The notes beneath the pieces were generated by a model, which saw only the letters and a program-made list of their open reading frames with translations, was not told the origin of the DNA and made no database searches. A program made the translations under genes and the position numbers. 64,000 nucleotides of DNA from Halobellus captivus (lineage in GTDB: Archaea > Halobacteriota > Halobacteria > Halobacteriales > Haloferacaceae), in contig NZ_RDQE01000004.1 of assembly GCF_003697845.1 (NCBI RefSeq), positions 186,001 to 250,000 of the forward strand. Reading direction: 5' to 3'. Shown here piece after piece: positions 51,124-59,944 of this stretch; positions within the stretch are counted from its first letter, which is position 1; each line of letters starts with the position of its first letter.

Positions 51124-52314
51124 CTACCAGTCGTACTCCTCGCGCGGGTCGACCCCGTCGCGCTCGCGGTCGAAGACGTGCTCGCCGTCGACGAAGACGT
51201 GTCGCGTTCGACTGTCGTTCTCGTAGAAGACGCCGTCCCAGACCGCCACGTCGGCGTCGGTGCCGACCTCCAGGGTGCCGACGCGGTCGTCGATCCCGAG
51301 GATCTCGGCCGGGTATCGCGTGACCGCCTCCAGCGCCTCCGTCTCGGGGAAACCCTCGCGGACCGCGAGCCCGACGCAGACGTCGAGGTGCCGTTGGGGT
51401 AACACGGGCGCGTCGGTCTGGATCGCGACCTTCACCCCGGCCTCGTGGAGTATCCCCGGCGTCTCGAAGGTGATGTTGCGGAGCTCGTACTTCGCGCCGG
51501 AGTACAGCGACGGGCCGACTATCGCGGGCACGTCCCGCTTCGCGAACTCCTCGGCTATCAGGTGGCCCTCGGTGGCGTGTTCGATAGAGAGAGACTCGAT
51601 CCCGAACTCCTCGGCGATCCGGAAGACGGTCATGATGTCGTCCGTGCGGTGTGCGTGCACGCGAAGGGGAAACCCCTCGGTGAGCACGCGCGCGAGGTTC
51701 TCCATGCCGAGGTCGCGCTCGAACGGCTCGCCCTCGTTGCGGGCGTGCTCGCGCCGGTCGACGTAGTCCTCGGCCTCCATCAGCGCGGAGCGGAGGGTGG
51801 CCGCGACCCCGGGGCGCGTCGAGGGCTGGCGACCCTGCTCCTCGCCGTGGAAGCGTTTCGGGTTCTCGCCCATCGCGGCCTTCATCCCGTCCTCGCGGAT
51901 CAGCATCTCGTCGGCGGTCAGCCCGTGCGTCTTCATCGAGCAGATGATCCCGCCGATCACGTTCCCGGAACCCATCCGTGCCGACACGGAGGTCACGCCG
52001 TTCTGGAACGCGTGTTTCAGCTCCTCGTCGCGGGGATGGAACCCGTCGAGCGCGTTGACGTGCGGGGTGACCGCCGAGGTTCCCTCGTTGTAATCGCCGT
52101 CCTCGGGCTCGCCCCACTCGGCCATCCCGGCGTGGCTGTGGGCGTCGACGAGTCCCGGCGTCACGTGATGTCCTTCGACGTCGATGGGAGTCGCCTCCTC
52201 GGGCGGTTCGACGTCGCCGACGGCGACGATCTCGCCGCGGTCCATGACGACGGTCCCTTCGATCGTTCCCTGCTCCGTTGCCGTGTGGACGGTCCCGCCG
52301 ACGAGGGCGTACAT
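51124..52314 (-). CDS. amidohydrolase family protein
   Basis: 396 residues. Metal-dependent hydrolase: GLVDAHSHAGMAEWG (HxH), VHAHRTDDI, IEHATEGHL and TDAPVLPQRHLD supply the barrel ligands; the N- and C-terminal beta parts (VGGTVHTATEQG and VGTDADVAVWDGVFYEND) form the composite domain. It is in the imidazolonepropionase-related branch; the substrate is not clear. Start at the ATG at 52314. Confidence 0.9.
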   Translation of the reverse strand: MYALVGGTVHTATEQGTIEGTVVMDRGEIVAVGDVEPPEEATPIDVEGHHVTPGLVDAHSHAGMAEWGEPEDGDYNEGTSAVTPHVNALDGFHPRDEELKHAFQNGVTSVSARMGSGNVIGGIICSMKTHGLTADEMLIREDGMKAAMGENPKRFHGEEQGRQPSTRPGVAATLRSALMEAEDYVDRREHARNEGEPFERDLGMENLARVLTEGFPLRVHAHRTDDIMTVFRIAEEFGIESLSIEHATEGHLIAEEFAKRDVPAIVGPSLYSGAKYELRNITFETPGILHEAGVKVAIQTDAPVLPQRHLDVCVGLAVREGFPETEALEAVTRYPAEILGIDDRVGTLEVGTDADVAVWDGVFYENDSRTRHVFVDGEHVFDRERDGVDPREEYDW

Positions 52315-52430
52315 GAAACGGCGTTCGACGGCACGGTACTAAACCGTTCAGGACGCGGCTCGGACGGCTCGAACGCGTCGGCCGTCTCGTATGCGATCAG
52401 TACACTCGCATGCGTCCGGTCCTCTCGCAT

Positions 52431-52438
52431 CGCTTTTC
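52431..52438 (+). promoter_or_regulatory. TATA-like element of ychF
   Basis: CGCTTTTCAC centred about 28 bases before the ATG at 52463, favouring a leaderless ychF mRNA. Confidence 0.45.
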
Positions 52439-52462
52439 ACGTCGGACGGCCCACTCCGGGTA

Positions 52463-53665
52463 ATGAGTTACCGGATCGGTCTCGTCGGTAAGCCCTCGGT
52501 GGGCAAATCGACGTTCTTCAACGCGGCGACGATGAACGACGTGCCCGAGGGAGCCTATCCCTTCACGACGATCGACCCGAGCGTGGGCGAGGCGTACGTC
52601 CGCGTCGAGTGTGCGGCACCGGAGTTCGACGAGACGTGTACGCCGAACGTCGGCGTCTGCCGCGACGGCACGCGGTTCGTCCCGATCGAACTCGTCGACG
52701 TGGCCGGGCTGGTTCCGGGCGCTCACGAGGGGCGCGGGCTCGGCAACCAGTTCCTCACCGACCTCAACGAGACGGACGCGCTGGTCCACGTCGTCGACTT
52801 CTCGGGGACGACCGACGTCGAGGGCGAGCGGACCGAGGGCCACGACCCCCGCGAGGACATCGACTTCCTCGAGGAGGAGCTCGACGCCTGGTACCTCGAC
52901 GTGCTCGGCAAGGGCCTCGAGAAGTACGAGACGCGCTATCAGGGGTCGGAGGCCGCCATCGAGGAGGAGCTGGCCGAACAGATGTCCGCGTTCGGGATCA
53001 CGAAGGACGGGATGAAGCAGGTGATCCTCGCCGAGGGTCTGGAACTCGAGCCCGAGACGTGGGACGAGGGGGACCGCGAGGAGCTCGCCCGCGAGATCAG
53101 AAAACGCACGAAGCCGATGGTGGTCGCGGCCAACAAGACCGACACGCCGGAAGCCAGGGAGAACTGGGCCGAGATCACCGCCGACCCCGACTACGACCAC
53201 CTCTCGTTCGTCCCCGCCAGCGCCCACGCCGAGAAGGCGCTCAAGAACGCCGACGAGGCGGGCATCGTCGACTACACCGCCGGGGACGACGACTTCGAGG
53301 TCGTCGGGGACGTCTCGGGCGAGCAGGCCGCGGGCCTCGACGCGATCCGCGAGCACGTGACCGAGTACGGCGGGACCGGCGTACAGACGGCACTGGAGGC
53401 GGCCGTCTTCGACGTGCTCGGCTGTATCGCGGTGTTCCCGGGGTCGGCGAACGGTTCGAAGGACGAGAAGGGGGTCTTCCGCGACTGCTTCCTCCTTCCC
53501 GAGGGCGCGACGACGGAGGACTTCGCGTATCACATCCACTCGGACATCGGCGAGGGGCTGCTCCACGGCACCGACTGCCGGAGCGGCCGACAGGTCGGGA
53601 CCGACCGCGAGCTCTCCCACCGCGACGTGATCGAACTGATCTCGACGAAGCAGGCGGCGCCGTAG
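52463..53665 (+). CDS. ychF: redox-regulated ATPase YchF
   Basis: 400 residues. OBG-family P-loop protein with G1 GLVGKPSVGKSTFFNA, G3 DVAGLVPGAHEGRGLGN and G4-like NKTDTPEARENW; the modified G4 (NxxD with Thr) fits ATP preference. The long helical domain (about 130-230) and a C-terminal TGS domain (about 315-400, with LPEGATTEDFAYHIHSDIGEG) complete the family layout. Start at the ATG at 52463 after an AT-rich box; the ATG at 52391 would add 24 residues. A ribosome-associated cytosolic protein. Confidence 0.95.
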   Translation: MSYRIGLVGKPSVGKSTFFNAATMNDVPEGAYPFTTIDPSVGEAYVRVECAAPEFDETCTPNVGVCRDGTRFVPIELVDVAGLVPGAHEGRGLGNQFLTDLNETDALVHVVDFSGTTDVEGERTEGHDPREDIDFLEEELDAWYLDVLGKGLEKYETRYQGSEAAIEEELAEQMSAFGITKDGMKQVILAEGLELEPETWDEGDREELAREIRKRTKPMVVAANKTDTPEARENWAEITADPDYDHLSFVPASAHAEKALKNADEAGIVDYTAGDDDFEVVGDVSGEQAAGLDAIREHVTEYGGTGVQTALEAAVFDVLGCIAVFPGSANGSKDEKGVFRDCFLLPEGATTEDFAYHIHSDIGEGLLHGTDCRSGRQVGTDRELSHRDVIELISTKQAAP

Positions 53666-53699
53666 CCGGCTCGATCCGCCCTCGCCGGGCGCCGTCGAG

Positions 53700-55604
53700 T
53701 CAGCGGCCGCCGGCTTCGTCCGCGACGACGGTCCCGTCCCCTGCCGTCAGGTCCAGGAGGTCGAGCCGATCGAGGAGTTCGGCCGTCGGACGTCCAGTAC
53801 CGTCCCACTCCCGAACGGCGTAGTAGCCGTCGAGGAGGGCCTCGAACGCGTCGGGATCGAGCCCGTCGAGCGGGTCCGCGTCGTCACCGGCCGCTCGCGC
53901 GTCGTCGTCCCGTACCCCCGCGATCGCCGCCGGCAACGCGTCGTCGTCGCGGTCGAACCCCTCACGAACGTTGTACAGTCGGGTGAGCGTCCATACCCGC
54001 TCGCCGAGGGAGGCGAGGTCCGCCGGATCGTGGTCGTACCCGCGGGCGGCGAGCCACTCGGCGGCGACTGCGGCGTCGAACACGTCCTCGAGGAAGTCGT
54101 CGGCGACGAGACACCACAGCGCGGCTCGCCGGTCCTGCTCGGCCGCGACCGCGCGAGCGACGTCGTCGGGGTCGCGCGAGCGAGGGGCCATCGCGTCCAC
54201 CTCGACCGGCCGGGCCCGACGGTGGCACGCGCCGCGGTCGCTGGTGGCGTACGCCAGCGCCATCGAGGTCGCCCCGCGCGGGTCGTACGAGGAGAGTTCC
54301 ATCCCCTTCACCGTCGGGATCAGGTCGTCGCCGCCGAGACACGTCGCGGCGGCCGCGACGCCGTCGGCGAGGTCGTCTCCGAGCCGCGTCTCCCGAGCCG
54401 CGATCTGCTCGATCAGCGAGCGTGCGGCCGCCTCGTCTCCGAAGTCGACCTCGCGCTCGATCAGTCCCTCCTCGCCCGCGCGAACCGCCCAGGCGACCGC
54501 GTTGCCCGCGGATATCACGTCCATCCCGAGCCGGTCACAGACGCCGCCCAGCGCCGCGACCGCGTCGAAGTCGTCGATCCCGAGCCCCGCCCCGAGGACG
54601 ATCGGGGTCGCCCCGCGAGGGACGCTGTCGGCGGCGGACGCGTCGTCCACGTCGGCCCCGACGTCCCCGTCGTCCTCTCCGTCCGTCGCTTCGTCCGTCT
54701 CGTCGACCCGCTCCTCCGTCTCCCCCGTCCCCTCGTCGTCGGGTATTCGGAACCCGCCGGGAACCGGGTCGTCCGCACGCTCGCGCCCCGTCGCGCGCTC
54801 CGTGGCGCGTTCGATCCCGATCGCCTCCGCGCCCTCGAAGCGTCGCTCCTGCCAGCCGCGGGTCGGGAGCACGCCCGCCTCGTTCGCGAAGTCGACCGTC
54901 TCGAGGGTGTCTCCCGCGGCCAGCCAGCGTCCCGAGTCGCTGTCGGCGAACGCCGCCCCGTCGCGCTCCCTGAGAGCCGCGAGCCGTCCGGAGGGCTCCG
55001 GCGGCGGGTCGCGTGCGACGACCGCCTTCAGCCGTTTCGATCCCATCACCGCGCCCGCACCGCCACGGCCGGCGTGGTGGTCTCCGCCGTCGGAGGCGAT
55101 CGTCGCGTATCGCACCGCGTTCTCGCCCGCCGGGCCGACGCAAGCGACGGCCGCCTCCGGGAACCGGTCGTCCGCCGCCGCCGTGTCGAGCCCCCACAGG
55201 TCGCCCGCGGGCTCGATCGTCGCTTCGCCGTCCGAAACCGAGAGGACGACCGGCTCGTCGGCCGCGCCGGTGACGAGCACGCCGAGGTGTGGCCCGAGCG
55301 AGGCGGCGAGTCGCCCCGGAAAGGTGCCGCCGCCGTAGGAGTCGAGGAACGCACCGGTGAGCGGCGACTTCGTGATCGCCGCGTACCGCTGCTCGCCGGG
55401 GGTGTACCCGGTCAGGGGTCCGGTCATGAACGCGAGCGGGTTCGCGGGCGACTCCGGGTCGATCCCGCCGCCGGCCGCGTGGAGGTACCGAGCACCGAGA
55501 CCCTTTCCGCCGACGTACCGCTCGAGCCACTCCTCGGGGACCGGATCGCTGTCGATCCGGCGGGTCGAGAGGTCGACGCGGAGGATCCGGTCCGGTGGGT
55601 CCAT
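53700..55604 (-). CDS. aldehyde:ferredoxin oxidoreductase family protein lacking Fe-S ligand cysteines
   Basis: 634 residues. The N-terminal AOR domain is intact: RYVGGKGLGARYL, MTGPLTGYTPGEQRYAAITKSPLTG, and HHAGRGGAGAVMGSKRLKAVVA that binds tungstopterin. Domain 2/3 keep SSYDPRGATSMALAYATSDRGACHRRA. The region that should carry CxxCxxxC for the [4Fe-4S] cluster (after GWQERRF, residues about 251-330) instead holds an acidic insert with no cysteine; the first Cys after it is near residue 356, and the expected fourth ligand region reads ALWCLVADDF. So the protein probably holds the pterin but not the usual cluster. TATA-like GTTTAATC (55629-55636) is 28 bases before the ATG. Divergent from yqeC. 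Confidence 0.88.
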   Translation of the reverse strand: MDPPDRILRVDLSTRRIDSDPVPEEWLERYVGGKGLGARYLHAAGGGIDPESPANPLAFMTGPLTGYTPGEQRYAAITKSPLTGAFLDSYGGGTFPGRLAASLGPHLGVLVTGAADEPVVLSVSDGEATIEPAGDLWGLDTAAADDRFPEAAVACVGPAGENAVRYATIASDGGDHHAGRGGAGAVMGSKRLKAVVARDPPPEPSGRLAALRERDGAAFADSDSGRWLAAGDTLETVDFANEAGVLPTRGWQERRFEGAEAIGIERATERATGRERADDPVPGGFRIPDDEGTGETEERVDETDEATDGEDDGDVGADVDDASAADSVPRGATPIVLGAGLGIDDFDAVAALGGVCDRLGMDVISAGNAVAWAVRAGEEGLIEREVDFGDEAAARSLIEQIAARETRLGDDLADGVAAAATCLGGDDLIPTVKGMELSSYDPRGATSMALAYATSDRGACHRRARPVEVDAMAPRSRDPDDVARAVAAEQDRRAALWCLVADDFLEDVFDAAVAAEWLAARGYDHDPADLASLGERVWTLTRLYNVREGFDRDDDALPAAIAGVRDDDARAAGDDADPLDGLDPDAFEALLDGYYAVREWDGTGRPTAELLDRLDLLDLTAGDGTVVADEAGGR

Positions 55605-55628
55605 CGTCGTCGTTAGCCGCCGAAACGG

Positions 55629-55636
55629 GATTAAAC
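55629..55636 (-). promoter_or_regulatory. TATA-like element of the AOR-family gene
   Basis: GTTTAATC on the minus strand, centred about 28 bases before the ATG at 55604. Confidence 0.5.
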
Positions 55637-55747
55637 CCCACGGTGTCGGCGACGAGTCGAGGACGCCCCCGCGTGAACCGTTCGACGGACCCCTCCTGCC
55701 GGGATCGACGCGCTTTCGACGCGGGGACCCCAGGAACGGACGCCATC

Positions 55748-56500
55748 ATGAACGTCGTCGACGCGCTCGATGCGGGCGAGGGAACGACCTGTCTCGTCGG
55801 GGCCGGCGGGAAGAAGACGACGCTGTACGCGCTCGCCCCGCGTCTCGATCGGGCGATACTCACCGCGACGGTCCGGATCCCGATCTTCGACCGGCAGGTC
55901 TCGACGGTGCGGACGGCGGCGGATCCGGTCGACGAGCTCGCCGCGGTCCGCGAGGAGTACGCCGAGCGCGAGGAACCGCTTCCGTTTCCGCTCGGACTCG
56001 TCCCGGAACGCGAGCGAGAGGATCGATATCGAGGATACGATCCGGAGACGATCGATCGCCTCTCGGCCGCTCACGACGGCCCGGTCCTGGTGAAAGCCGA
56101 CGGCGCGCGGACTCGACTGTTCAAGGCCCCGAACGACCGCGAGCCGCGGATTCCCGACGGGACCGACACCGTCGTTCCGGTGGCGAGCGCCCACGCCGTC
56201 GGCGAGCCGCTCTCGGAGGCGGCCGTTCACCGACCCGAGCGCGTGGCCGCGCTCGCCGACCTCGCGATCGACGACGAGATCACGCCGGAGGCGGTCGGGC
56301 GCGTCGTCGCCGACGAGGCGGGGGGACTGAAGGGAGTCCCGTCGTCCGCGACCGCGATCCCCCTGATAAACATGGTCGACGACGACGACGACGAGGCGGT
56401 CGCTCGAGAGATCGCCGCGGCGATCCACGAGCACGCCGACGTGCCGCGCGTCGTCCTCGCGCGGATGCGCGAGCCGGGAGTCGTCGCGGTCGTGACGTGA
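55748..56500 (+). CDS. yqeC: selenium cofactor biosynthesis protein YqeC-like
   Basis: 250 residues. The P-loop-like CLVGAGGKKTTLYALA near the N-terminus, VLVKADGARTRLFKAPNDREPRIP in the middle and VLARMREPGVVAVVT at the end match the YqeC family (putative selenium-dependent molybdenum hydroxylase maturation). Start at the ATG at 55748; the longer open frame upstream is not family-like. Its placement divergent from an AOR-family oxidoreductase fits a role in Mo/W cofactor handling; no selD or yqeB homologue is in the window. Confidence 0.8.
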   Translation: MNVVDALDAGEGTTCLVGAGGKKTTLYALAPRLDRAILTATVRIPIFDRQVSTVRTAADPVDELAAVREEYAEREEPLPFPLGLVPEREREDRYRGYDPETIDRLSAAHDGPVLVKADGARTRLFKAPNDREPRIPDGTDTVVPVASAHAVGEPLSEAAVHRPERVAALADLAIDDEITPEAVGRVVADEAGGLKGVPSSATAIPLINMVDDDDDEAVAREIAAAIHEHADVPRVVLARMREPGVVAVVT

Positions 56501-56518
56501 CCCGGGTAGCCGGCGGCG

Positions 56519-58108
56519 TCAGGTGCCCGGCGGCCCGTGGACCGGTGGATCCTCCGTGGTTTCGTTCGCGTCGACGGTTTCGTTCGAGTCGCCGGTCCCG
56601 TTCGAATCGCCGGTCCCGTTCGAGTCGCCCGTCGACACCACGCTGACCGCGTCGGTCATCCAGCAGCCGTCGTACTCGCTGCCACCCTCGGTGAGCGAGG
56701 CGTCGGTGGCGTTCACCTTCCGCATCCGGAACTCGTAACTGCCGGTCGCGGAGCCGTTCTCGTACGTGACGACCCGCACCGTGGCGCGGTCGTCGTCGAC
56801 CCCGAGCGGGGCGTACCACACGGCGTCGTGGGTGAGCATCGGTGCGTAGTTCGATCCCTCGAAGAGGTCGACGAACCGTCCGAAGGTGCTCACGGCCTGG
56901 CGGTTCCGCGGCGACGCGAACCGTCTCGTCGTCCGGATCCCGTCGTTGGTCGCCGGGTCGTTGTATCGAAGGGCGTTCATCTGGATCTGGACGACGTGAA
57001 GCGGTCCGCGCTCGCAGGTCGGCTCGAGGGCGGTCGCCCGTTCGGCCGTCGACCCGTTCCGGTCCGTCGCCCCGGCTTCGTCGAACGATCCGAACGAGTC
57101 CGCCACGCCGGTGTAGGTCCCGGAGTCGCCCAGGTCGACCGATTCGGTCGGATCGGTCGAGGACGACTCGCTCGAACCACCCGGTCCTTGACCGCCGTCA
57201 ACCGCGTCCTCCCCGCTCGCCGACGGCATGTCGTCGCCCGGATCGAGACGATCGCCGATCCCCTCGGTGAGAGACGGACCGGTCAGCGACGCGGCACCCG
57301 CGACCGCCGCGAGCAGGACCACGACGACCACCGCGGTCGCGAGCCGACCACGGCGGACGTCGGCGTCGTGCCGCCGGGACCCTGTGCCCTCGTCGTCGGA
57401 CGCGGCGGTGGCGATCGCGCCGTCATCGTTACCGATCGTCTCCCCGCCGCCGGGGGCCGTCCGGTCCACTGCGACGCCGGGGCTTGGACGGGAGGACGAC
57501 GCCATCGGCTCCGGTTCGGTCGAGGCGGCTCCAGTCGATCGATCCGCCGCCATCGGGCTCTCGGCGGTTCGATCCTCGATGAGTCGATCCCCGGCCGTCC
57601 GGCCCCCGACCGCTCCCGCGGTCGCGTCGTTACCTCCCGCCGATTCCCGGCCTTCCGATCCCCGGTCTACCGACTCTCGGCCTACCGACGTCCGGTCGTA
57701 CGACTCCGAACGGGCCGGCATCCCGAGGAACCGCTCACACGCCGACTCGGCGTCGGCCATCGGAAGGGCGTACAGGAGACGGCCTCTGAGGTCATCCGGA
57801 GAGACCGTCTCGAGACCGGCATCGGGAGACACCGAGCCCTCGTCGGGGAGCACGACCGCATCCGGATGGGCGGTAGCGTCGCCGTCGCCGGCGCGTATCG
57901 CCTCGAGCACCGCGTCCGACGCCGCGGGCGCGACGACGAGATCGGTTCGACTGCCGCCGTTCCGCACCGTGACGACTGGAGGATCGACATCGACCTCCTC
58001 GCCGGTCGCCGCCCACAACTCGGCGACGAACGCCACGAGGTCGTCCGGGTCGAGGGAGTCGAGCGCGTCCGCGAACTCGTCGGGCGGGATCGGTGCGGGA
58101 TCGGTCAC
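56519..58108 (-). CDS. single-pass membrane protein with large outside domain
   Basis: 529 residues, GTG start at 58108. Residues about 1-115 are cytosolic alpha/beta (PPDEFADALDSLDPDDLVAFVAELW). A long Ser/Asp/Gly-rich linker (about 130-255) precedes one hydrophobic helix (about 256-277, LATAVVVVVLLAAVAGAASL). The outer domain contains conserved-looking LHVVQIQMNALRYND and APMLTHDAVWYAPLGVDDDRATVRVVTYE. It ends with a short tandem GDSNGT repeat and Asn-x-Thr sequons, likely N-glycosylation sites. I do not recognise the family. Confidence 0.75.
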   Translation of the reverse strand: MTDPAPIPPDEFADALDSLDPDDLVAFVAELWAATGEEVDVDPPVVTVRNGGSRTDLVVAPAASDAVLEAIRAGDGDATAHPDAVVLPDEGSVSPDAGLETVSPDDLRGRLLYALPMADAESACERFLGMPARSESYDRTSVGRESVDRGSEGRESAGGNDATAGAVGGRTAGDRLIEDRTAESPMAADRSTGAASTEPEPMASSSRPSPGVAVDRTAPGGGETIGNDDGAIATAASDDEGTGSRRHDADVRRGRLATAVVVVVLLAAVAGAASLTGPSLTEGIGDRLDPGDDMPSASGEDAVDGGQGPGGSSESSSTDPTESVDLGDSGTYTGVADSFGSFDEAGATDRNGSTAERATALEPTCERGPLHVVQIQMNALRYNDPATNDGIRTTRRFASPRNRQAVSTFGRFVDLFEGSNYAPMLTHDAVWYAPLGVDDDRATVRVVTYENGSATGSYEFRMRKVNATDASLTEGGSEYDGCWMTDAVSVVSTGDSNGTGDSNGTGDSNETVDANETTEDPPVHGPPGT

Positions 58109-58247
58109 TGGTGGGCCCCCATGTGCTGTTCGTTGTATGCGTCGTGTTCACTTCCCGCTTGCGCTGCTCGTCAGCGACTCTGGAAGGGTCTCGGAGGGCC
58201 CGCGACGATCGACGGCGTCGATCGCGCGACGGTCGCGACGGTCCCCG

Positions 58248-59393
58248 TCAGAGCCGGTCGATCGAGTGCGCCGAGACGTCGAGGTCGGTCCCGCCCTCGG
58301 TCGCGAAGTCGGCCAAGACCTCGCCGGTGGCGCTCGCGAACTTGAACCCGTGACCGGTGAACCCGGTACCGACGGTGACCGAGTCGTACCCCGGCACCCG
58401 CCCGAGCACGAAGTCCTCGTCCGAGGAGTACGACTGGATACAGGTCCGCAACGCCAGCGTGGGGCCGGCCCCCTTCGGGAAGAACTCCTCCGCGAAGCGA
58501 CGGTGGAGCTCCTCCTCGGCCGCGGTCGGCTCACGATCCATCCGGTCGGGATCGACGACCTCCCGCTGGTCGCCGGAGTAGCCGAACTTGAACCCCGGCA
58601 CGTCGTGGACCGGGAAGCCGTAGCCGCCGCCGTCCTGGCCCCGGAGCACGAAGACGGGGAACCGATCGGGGGAGAACAGCTCCGGCTCCGTCGGCTGAAG
58701 CCAGGCCATGAGCGCGCGGACCGGGACCGCGTCGTCGGCGACCTCGGGCAACAGCTCGGCGGTCCACGGCCCCGCCGTCACGACGAGCTCGTCCGCCTCG
58801 TAGCGTCCCTCGTCCGTGCGGACCCGGACGCCGTCTCCCGTCTCCGACCAGTCGATGGCACGCTCTCGGGCGCGGACCGTCGCCCCCTCGGCGTGGGCGG
58901 CCTCGACGTGGGAGCTCACGCAGCGCTCGCAGTCGAGGTACCCGCCCTCGGGCTGGAAGACCGCCTCGAAGTCGCTCGGCAGGTCGTAGCCGGGGAACCG
59001 CTCGTTGACCTCGTCCCCGGAGAGGTCCTCGTAGTCGACGTCGTGGGCCGCACACGCCTCGCGGGCGTTCGCGACCACGTCCGTGCCCGGCGCGCCCGCG
59101 TGGACGGACCCGGTGACGGTCAGGAGGTCGCGGCCGGTCCGCTCCTCCAGGTCGCGCCAGCGCTCGTAGGCGCGCTCGACGAGCGGCACGTACTCCGGTC
59201 CCTCCTGTTGGGCCTTCCGGATGATCCGGGTGCTGCCGTGGGAGGAGCCCATCGCGTGTGGAACGTCGTACCGCTCGATCCCGAGCACGTCGAGGCCGCG
59301 CCGTGCCAGCTCGTAGACCGTCGCGCTGCCGACGCCACCGACGCCGACGACGATCGCGTCGTACCGGTCGTTTCCGCTCCGTGTATCGCTCAT
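58248..59393 (-). CDS. solA: FAD-dependent oxidoreductase, sarcosine oxidase/N-methyltryptophan oxidase type
   Basis: 381 residues, monomeric sarcosine-oxidase (MSOX) length. FAD-binding motif VVGVGGVGSATVYELARRGL (GxGxxG), then GSSHGSTRIIRKA typical of this group. The covalent-flavin Cys region is TLALRTCIQSYSSDEDFVLGRVPG, and GTGFTGHGFKFASATGEVLADF closes the flavin site. It oxidises N-methylated amino acids such as sarcosine to formaldehyde, amino acid and peroxide. Start at the ATG at 59393. Confidence 0.9.
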   Translation of the reverse strand: MSDTRSGNDRYDAIVVGVGGVGSATVYELARRGLDVLGIERYDVPHAMGSSHGSTRIIRKAQQEGPEYVPLVERAYERWRDLEERTGRDLLTVTGSVHAGAPGTDVVANAREACAAHDVDYEDLSGDEVNERFPGYDLPSDFEAVFQPEGGYLDCERCVSSHVEAAHAEGATVRARERAIDWSETGDGVRVRTDEGRYEADELVVTAGPWTAELLPEVADDAVPVRALMAWLQPTEPELFSPDRFPVFVLRGQDGGGYGFPVHDVPGFKFGYSGDQREVVDPDRMDREPTAAEEELHRRFAEEFFPKGAGPTLALRTCIQSYSSDEDFVLGRVPGYDSVTVGTGFTGHGFKFASATGEVLADFATEGGTDLDVSAHSIDRL

Positions 59394-59490
59394 GGTTCCG
59401 ACAGACGGCCGGAGTGCAAAATCCCCCGAGATCCGGCGGTTCCGTCCGGGAACCGCGAGCGAGCTCGATCGGGATCGCGGGCGAACGCGA

Positions 59491-59546
59491 CGGGCACCGA
59501 CGGACGACGCCGGACGACGCCGGGCACCGACGGACGACGCCGGACG
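59491..59546. repeat. direct repeat, 30-bp period, upstream of ptsH
   Basis: A 26-base block starting CGGGCACCGACGGACGACGC occurs at 59491-59516 and again at 59521-59546. Within it the shorter CGGACGACGC also repeats. The repeats end 15 bases before the ptsH TATA box. Confidence 0.85.
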
Positions 59547-59560
59547 CGCTCGGACGAGAG

Positions 59561-59567
59561 TATAATA
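59561..59567 (+). promoter_or_regulatory. TATA box of ptsH
   Basis: TATAATA, an unusually strong match for this genome, centred about 27 bases before the ptsH ATG at 59591. Short or absent leader. Confidence 0.65.
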
Positions 59568-59590
59568 CCCGTCGCGTCGGAACGGAGGGT

Positions 59591-59944
59591 ATGGAACGGA
59601 TCGTCGAGGTGGTGCCGGAGGCGGGGTTACACGCGAGACCGGCCTCGAAGCTCGTCAAGACGGTCAACCGATTCGACGCGGACGTCTCGGTCGGCCGCGC
59701 CGCCGACGGCGACGACGGATCGGTCCGCGCCGACAGCATGCTCGCGGTGACCGGGCTCAACGTCGGACACGGGGAATCGGTCAGGATCGTCGCCGACGGG
59801 CCGGACGCCGAGGCGGCGCTCGACGCGATCGAGGACCTGCTGACGAGCCCGGTCGAGGACGGGAACGGAGGCGAGGAGAACGGAGGCGGGGAGAACGGCA
59901 ACGGAAGCGAGCACGCCGAGGACGACGCGGAGGGCGACCCGTAG
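59591..59944 (+). CDS. ptsH: HPr phosphocarrier protein
   Basis: 117 residues. The phospho-accepting His14 lies in EAGLHARPASKLVK. The regulatory-serine helix reads DSMLAVTGLNVGHG. The HPr domain ends near residue 87; the rest is a Gly/Asn/Glu-rich tail (about 88-117). Carries phosphate from enzyme I to DhaM. Overlaps ptsI by one base (TAGTG), so the pair is co-transcribed. Confidence 0.95.
   Translation: MERIVEVVPEAGLHARPASKLVKTVNRFDADVSVGRAADGDDGSVRADSMLAVTGLNVGHGESVRIVADGPDAEAALDAIEDLLTSPVEDGNGGEENGGGENGNGSEHAEDDAEGDP

Noticed and set aside
52397-53620. 407-codon open frame antisense to ychF, and many similar long antisense frames (for example 13699-12452, 58531-61437)
   Set aside because: In GC-rich DNA the frames opposite real genes stay open; these give Arg/Val/Gly-rich sequences without motifs, while the sense frames carry clear families.
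58105-58122. Five-codon ORF (MGAHQ) whose TGA overlaps the GTG of the 529-residue membrane protein
   Set aside because: The nearest TATA-like sequence would start transcription downstream of this ATG, so it is probably not on the mRNA; it does not share the geometry of the speB and dehydrogenase cases.
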